A DNA stretch of 15,256 nt from DAOUFU01 sp034429275 (GTDB taxonomy: Bacteria > Chloroflexota > Anaerolineae > Aggregatilineales > Aggregatilineaceae). How positions within the stretch are numbered: the stretch's first letter is position 1; the number at the start of each line of letters is the position of its first letter. Below, in pieces: positions 13,808-15,256 of this stretch. The notes under the pieces are model-generated. The model had not been told where the DNA came from. It saw nothing but the letters and a program-made list of their open reading frames with translations, and searched no databases. Where the stretch lies: NCBI GenBank assembly GCA_034429275.1, contig DAOUFU010000259.1:1-15256 (forward strand). Reading direction: 5' to 3'. A program made the translations under genes and the position numbers.

Positions 13808-14733
13808 CGAGTCTCCCCGGCCAGCGCAAGGTAAAGGTCTTCCAGCGTGGCGGTGCTCAGCGAAAAATCTTCGACCGAGGGCGTGCGGTTGAGCGCTTCG
13901 AGGACGGCGGGCGCGGCGCTGCGGTCGATCAGGGCCGCCCATCGCCCGGTGGAGAGTTCGCGGAAACCGGCGCGATCCGCCAGCAGTTCGGGCGGCAGAT
14001 CGGGCGGCGCGCCGGGCGTGAAGATGACGGTCAGCCGAAGCTGGCGGTTGAGATCGGCTTTGAGCGCGCCGGGCCGCCCGACTGCGATCAGGCGTCCGCC
14101 GCGCATGATGCCCACACGCTCGATGGCCTGTTCCGCTTCGATGACGTTGTGAGTCACCAGGATGATGGTGCAGCCGCGCGCCTGTTTGAGTTCGCGCACG
14201 ATGTCCCACACGCGGCGGCGATGCGCCGGGTCGAGATCGTTGGTCGGCTCGTCGAGCAGCAGCACGGGCGGAGTCGCGGCAATGGTAGTCGCCAGCAGGG
14301 CCAGCCGCCGCTGCCCGCCGCTGATGCGCGCGGGGATGCGGTCGCGGGCCGCGCCCAAGTCGAGCAGTTCGATCAGGCGGTCGCGTTCGGCGCGCGCATC
14401 GCGGCGGCTGAGTCCGCGCAGGTGTGCGGTGAAATACAGAGTCTCGCCCACCGTCAGGTTTTGCAGGGCCAGGCCATCCTGGGGCATATAGCCGACCAGG
14501 CCCGGTGTATAGAGCGGATCGCGGGTGAGCGGCTCGCCGAACAGGCGAATCGTGCCGGAGGTGGGGGCGATCAGGTTGGCCAGCTGGCGGACCAGGGTTG
14601 TTTTGCCCGCGCCGTTTGCGCCGAGCAGGCCAAAGATTTCGCCCTGTTCAACCTGGAGCGTGATCCGGTCGTTGGCCGGGACGGTCTGTCGAGCGTACAG
14701 CTTGGTGAGGTTGATCACATCGTAGACCGGCAT
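13804..14733 (-). CDS. ABC-2 type exporter ATP-binding protein
   Basis: The gene encodes 309 aa. The nucleotide-binding domain has Walker A GANGAGKTT (38-46), the Q-loop at Q85 (GYMPQD), signature ISGGQRR (about 137-143), Walker B VLLLDEPTNDLDP (about 157-169) and the switch His H195 (VTHN). The ~90-residue C-terminal extension after the core is typical of ABC-2 (CcmA/NatA-like) ATPases and may contact the permease. The N-terminus MPVYDVINLTKLYA is standard. The ATG at 14733 is preceded by GAGG with a seven-base spacer. It forms a two-gene transcription unit with the permease. Such pairs export lipids, drugs, peptides or polysaccharide; the sequence does not identify which. All catalytic residues are present. 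Confidence 0.94.
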   Translation of the reverse strand: MPVYDVINLTKLYARQTVPANDRITLQVEQGEIFGLLGANGAGKTTLVRQLANLIAPTSGTIRLFGEPLTRDPLYTPGLVGYMPQDGLALQNLTVGETLYFTAHLRGLSRRDARAERDRLIELLDLGAARDRIPARISGGQRRLALLATTIAATPPVLLLDEPTNDLDPAHRRRVWDIVRELKQARGCTIILVTHNVIEAEQAIERVGIMRGGRLIAVGRPGALKADLNRQLRLTVIFTPGAPPDLPPELLADRAGFRELSTGRWAALIDRSAAPAVLEALNRTPSVEDFSLSTATLEDLYLALAGETR

Positions 14734-14778
14734 CAGGATGCCTCTGGAGAAACGCGGCGGAACAGGCTCACATCGTCC

Positions 14779-14784
14779 AGTATA
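14779..14784 (-). promoter_or_regulatory. Candidate -10 box for the ABC exporter
   Basis: The minus strand reads TATACT about 45 bases upstream of the ATPase ATG. The -35 position has no good match, so this is a weak, motif-only call. Confidence 0.3.
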
Positions 14785-14872
14785 CGCCGCCTGTGGGCCG
14801 GATGCGCGCGGTGTCAGGTGAACGCCGGGAAACAGGGGGATAAGAGGGCCAGACGGGGGTCAGAATCATTTT

Positions 14873-14901
14873 TTGCATAATTGAAGGTCATACCGTATAA
14901 T
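14873..14901 (+). promoter_or_regulatory. Strong plus-strand promoter candidate
   Basis: TTGCAT (14873-14878), a 17-base spacer, then a perfect TATAAT (14896-14901) in locally AT-rich DNA. Transcription would start near 14908 and run rightwards into the tandem hairpins. It is one of the best promoter matches in the window, yet no intact gene follows before the IS. Confidence 0.6.
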
Positions 14902-14913
14902 GCAATTCGTTGG

Positions 14914-14972
14914 ATGGCCCAACAAATTAATGGCGGGCCATAGGCAAACAGGATAGTCTGAATTGTTTGCCT
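14914..14972 (+). ncRNA. Two adjacent hairpins just after the promoter; candidate structured leader or small RNA
   Basis: Hairpin 1: ATGGCCC (14914-14920) with GGGCCAT (14935-14941), seven perfect pairs and a 14-base loop. Hairpin 2 begins on the next base: AGGCAAACA (14942-14950) with TGTTTGCCT (14964-14972), nine perfect pairs and a 13-base loop. Smaller stems follow (CCCG/CGGG at 14996-15007; GGGG/CCCC near 15043-15057). I cannot match it to a known riboswitch or RNA family from memory. The boundaries are only those of the two clear stems. Confidence 0.4.
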
Positions 14973-15126
14973 TGTCAACAAAAATTCCTCACCGACCCGG
15001 AATCGGGCTGTTATTTCAGAAAGGAGCGCTGGAAGGCAGCCAGGGGCGCACGACCCCCGATATCACGATAGGTTCAGGAATGTGCACCGCCAATGGTAAT
15101 TTTCATGCCAGTTCGATAACAAGGAG

Positions 15127-15145
15127 CTAGAGGCTGTTATGCACT
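15127..15145. mobile_element. Probable IS end and target site
   Basis: Just beyond the transposase stop the sequence is CTAG (15127-15130) followed by AGGCTGTTATGCAC. CTAG fits the YTAR target of many IS5-family elements. AGGCTGTTATG (or GAGGCTGTTATG if the end is one base earlier) would be the terminal inverted repeat. The other end is not in the window, so neither the repeat nor the duplication can be verified. Confidence 0.45.
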
Positions 15146-15256
15146 TTAGAGCACATGAGCCATCAACCGAACGAACTGATTTGCCATCAAAATAGCAAAG
15201 GCCAAGAAATGCAAGCCTTTCAAGGTGTCAGGCAAACGCTCGTAGTCGCGAGCAAG
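15146..15256 (-). mobile_element. C-terminal end of an IS5-type DDE transposase (runs off right edge)
   Basis: Read leftwards from the right edge, an open frame of 36 codons ends with TAA at 15146-15148. Its residues begin LARDYERLPDTLKGLHFLAF and continue AILMANQFVRLMAHVL. The 'DYERLP.T....' motif near a C-terminal helix is characteristic of IS5/IS4-type transposases, so this is the tail of an insertion-sequence transposase whose catalytic part lies outside the window. The coding sequence is more AT-rich than the chromosomal genes, fitting a mobile origin. Whether the element is intact cannot be seen. Confidence 0.75.

Larger units (their letters stand above)
14734..15145. other. Gene-poor region with promoter and structured leader next to IS
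   Basis: No recognisable gene is present in about 410 bases. From 14734 to about 14865 it is GC-rich and carries the ABC exporter upstream region. From about 14866 on it is clearly more AT-rich than the rest of the window. It contains a plus-strand promoter, two adjacent hairpins, two Shine-Dalgarno-like sites (AGAAAGGAG ending 15026, and AAGGAG 15121-15126) and an IS boundary. A 58-codon open frame (14957-15130) ends exactly at the TAG beside the IS. It has no good start except an ATG at 15080 that leaves 16 residues, and I do not recognise its product. Confidence 0.6.

Noticed and set aside
14149..14880. Plus-strand open frame of 243 codons over the ABC ATPase gene
   Set aside because: Antisense to Walker A/B and signature motifs; no recognisable protein.
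1..15256. CRISPR arrays, tRNA or rRNA genes
   Set aside because: No regularly spaced direct repeats, no tRNA T-arm/acceptor pattern and no rRNA signature was noticed on reading; a dedicated tRNA scan was not possible.

Overview
The window is GC-rich bacterial chromosome. The protein styles point to Chloroflexota, probably an Anaerolineae-type lineage. The signs are a short rsmH-ftsL-ftsI cell-division cluster with no mraZ in front of it, a secreted multi-domain DsbA-like protein, TPR/membrane proteins, and dispersed palindromes of the CCTCACCCCC type. This placement is inferred from protein style only and is not certain. There is no rRNA, no recognisable tRNA and no CRISPR array.

Layout. (1) 1-4339, minus strand: an exported protein with three repeated N-terminal domains and a C-terminal DsbA-like thioredoxin fold (2168-4339). 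After a hairpin come a four-TM protein with a TPR tail (973-1896) and, tightly coupled to it, the N-terminal part of a secreted M23-like metallopeptidase that runs off the left edge (1-969). Together these look like cell-envelope functions. (2) 4340-5020: a divergent gene-free region packed with inverted repeats. (3) 5021-6424, plus strand: dihydrolipoyl dehydrogenase (lpdA), ending in a strong hairpin. (4) 6529-9012, plus strand: a compact three-gene unit of 3-methyladenine DNA glycosylase, a two-HKD phospholipase-D-superfamily protein, and a VTT/DedA-like membrane protein. The first junction is a 4-base overlap and the second a 1-base gap. (5) 9099-12464, plus strand: rsmH, an FtsL-like protein and the septal transpeptidase FtsI/PBP, with a good promoter before rsmH and a perfect -10 box before ftsL. 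A stand-alone CheY-like receiver (12511-12927) follows. (6) 13049-14733, minus strand: an ABC-2 exporter whose permease and ATPase genes overlap by four bases, convergent with the receiver gene. (7) 14734-15256: a gene-poor segment with a strong plus-strand promoter, tandem hairpins and a Shine-Dalgarno sequence. The 3' end of an IS5-type transposase (minus strand) follows and runs off the right edge.

The observation I find most worth checking is the right-hand end. It looks like a long structured 5' leader whose gene was separated from its ribosome-binding site by an IS insertion. Second are the stacked inverted repeats in 4340-5020, one of which is a likely dispersed palindromic element. 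Third is the triplicated-domain/DsbA fusion. I did not see a clear, wholly new multi-gene system; most of the window is recognisable housekeeping or envelope biology.
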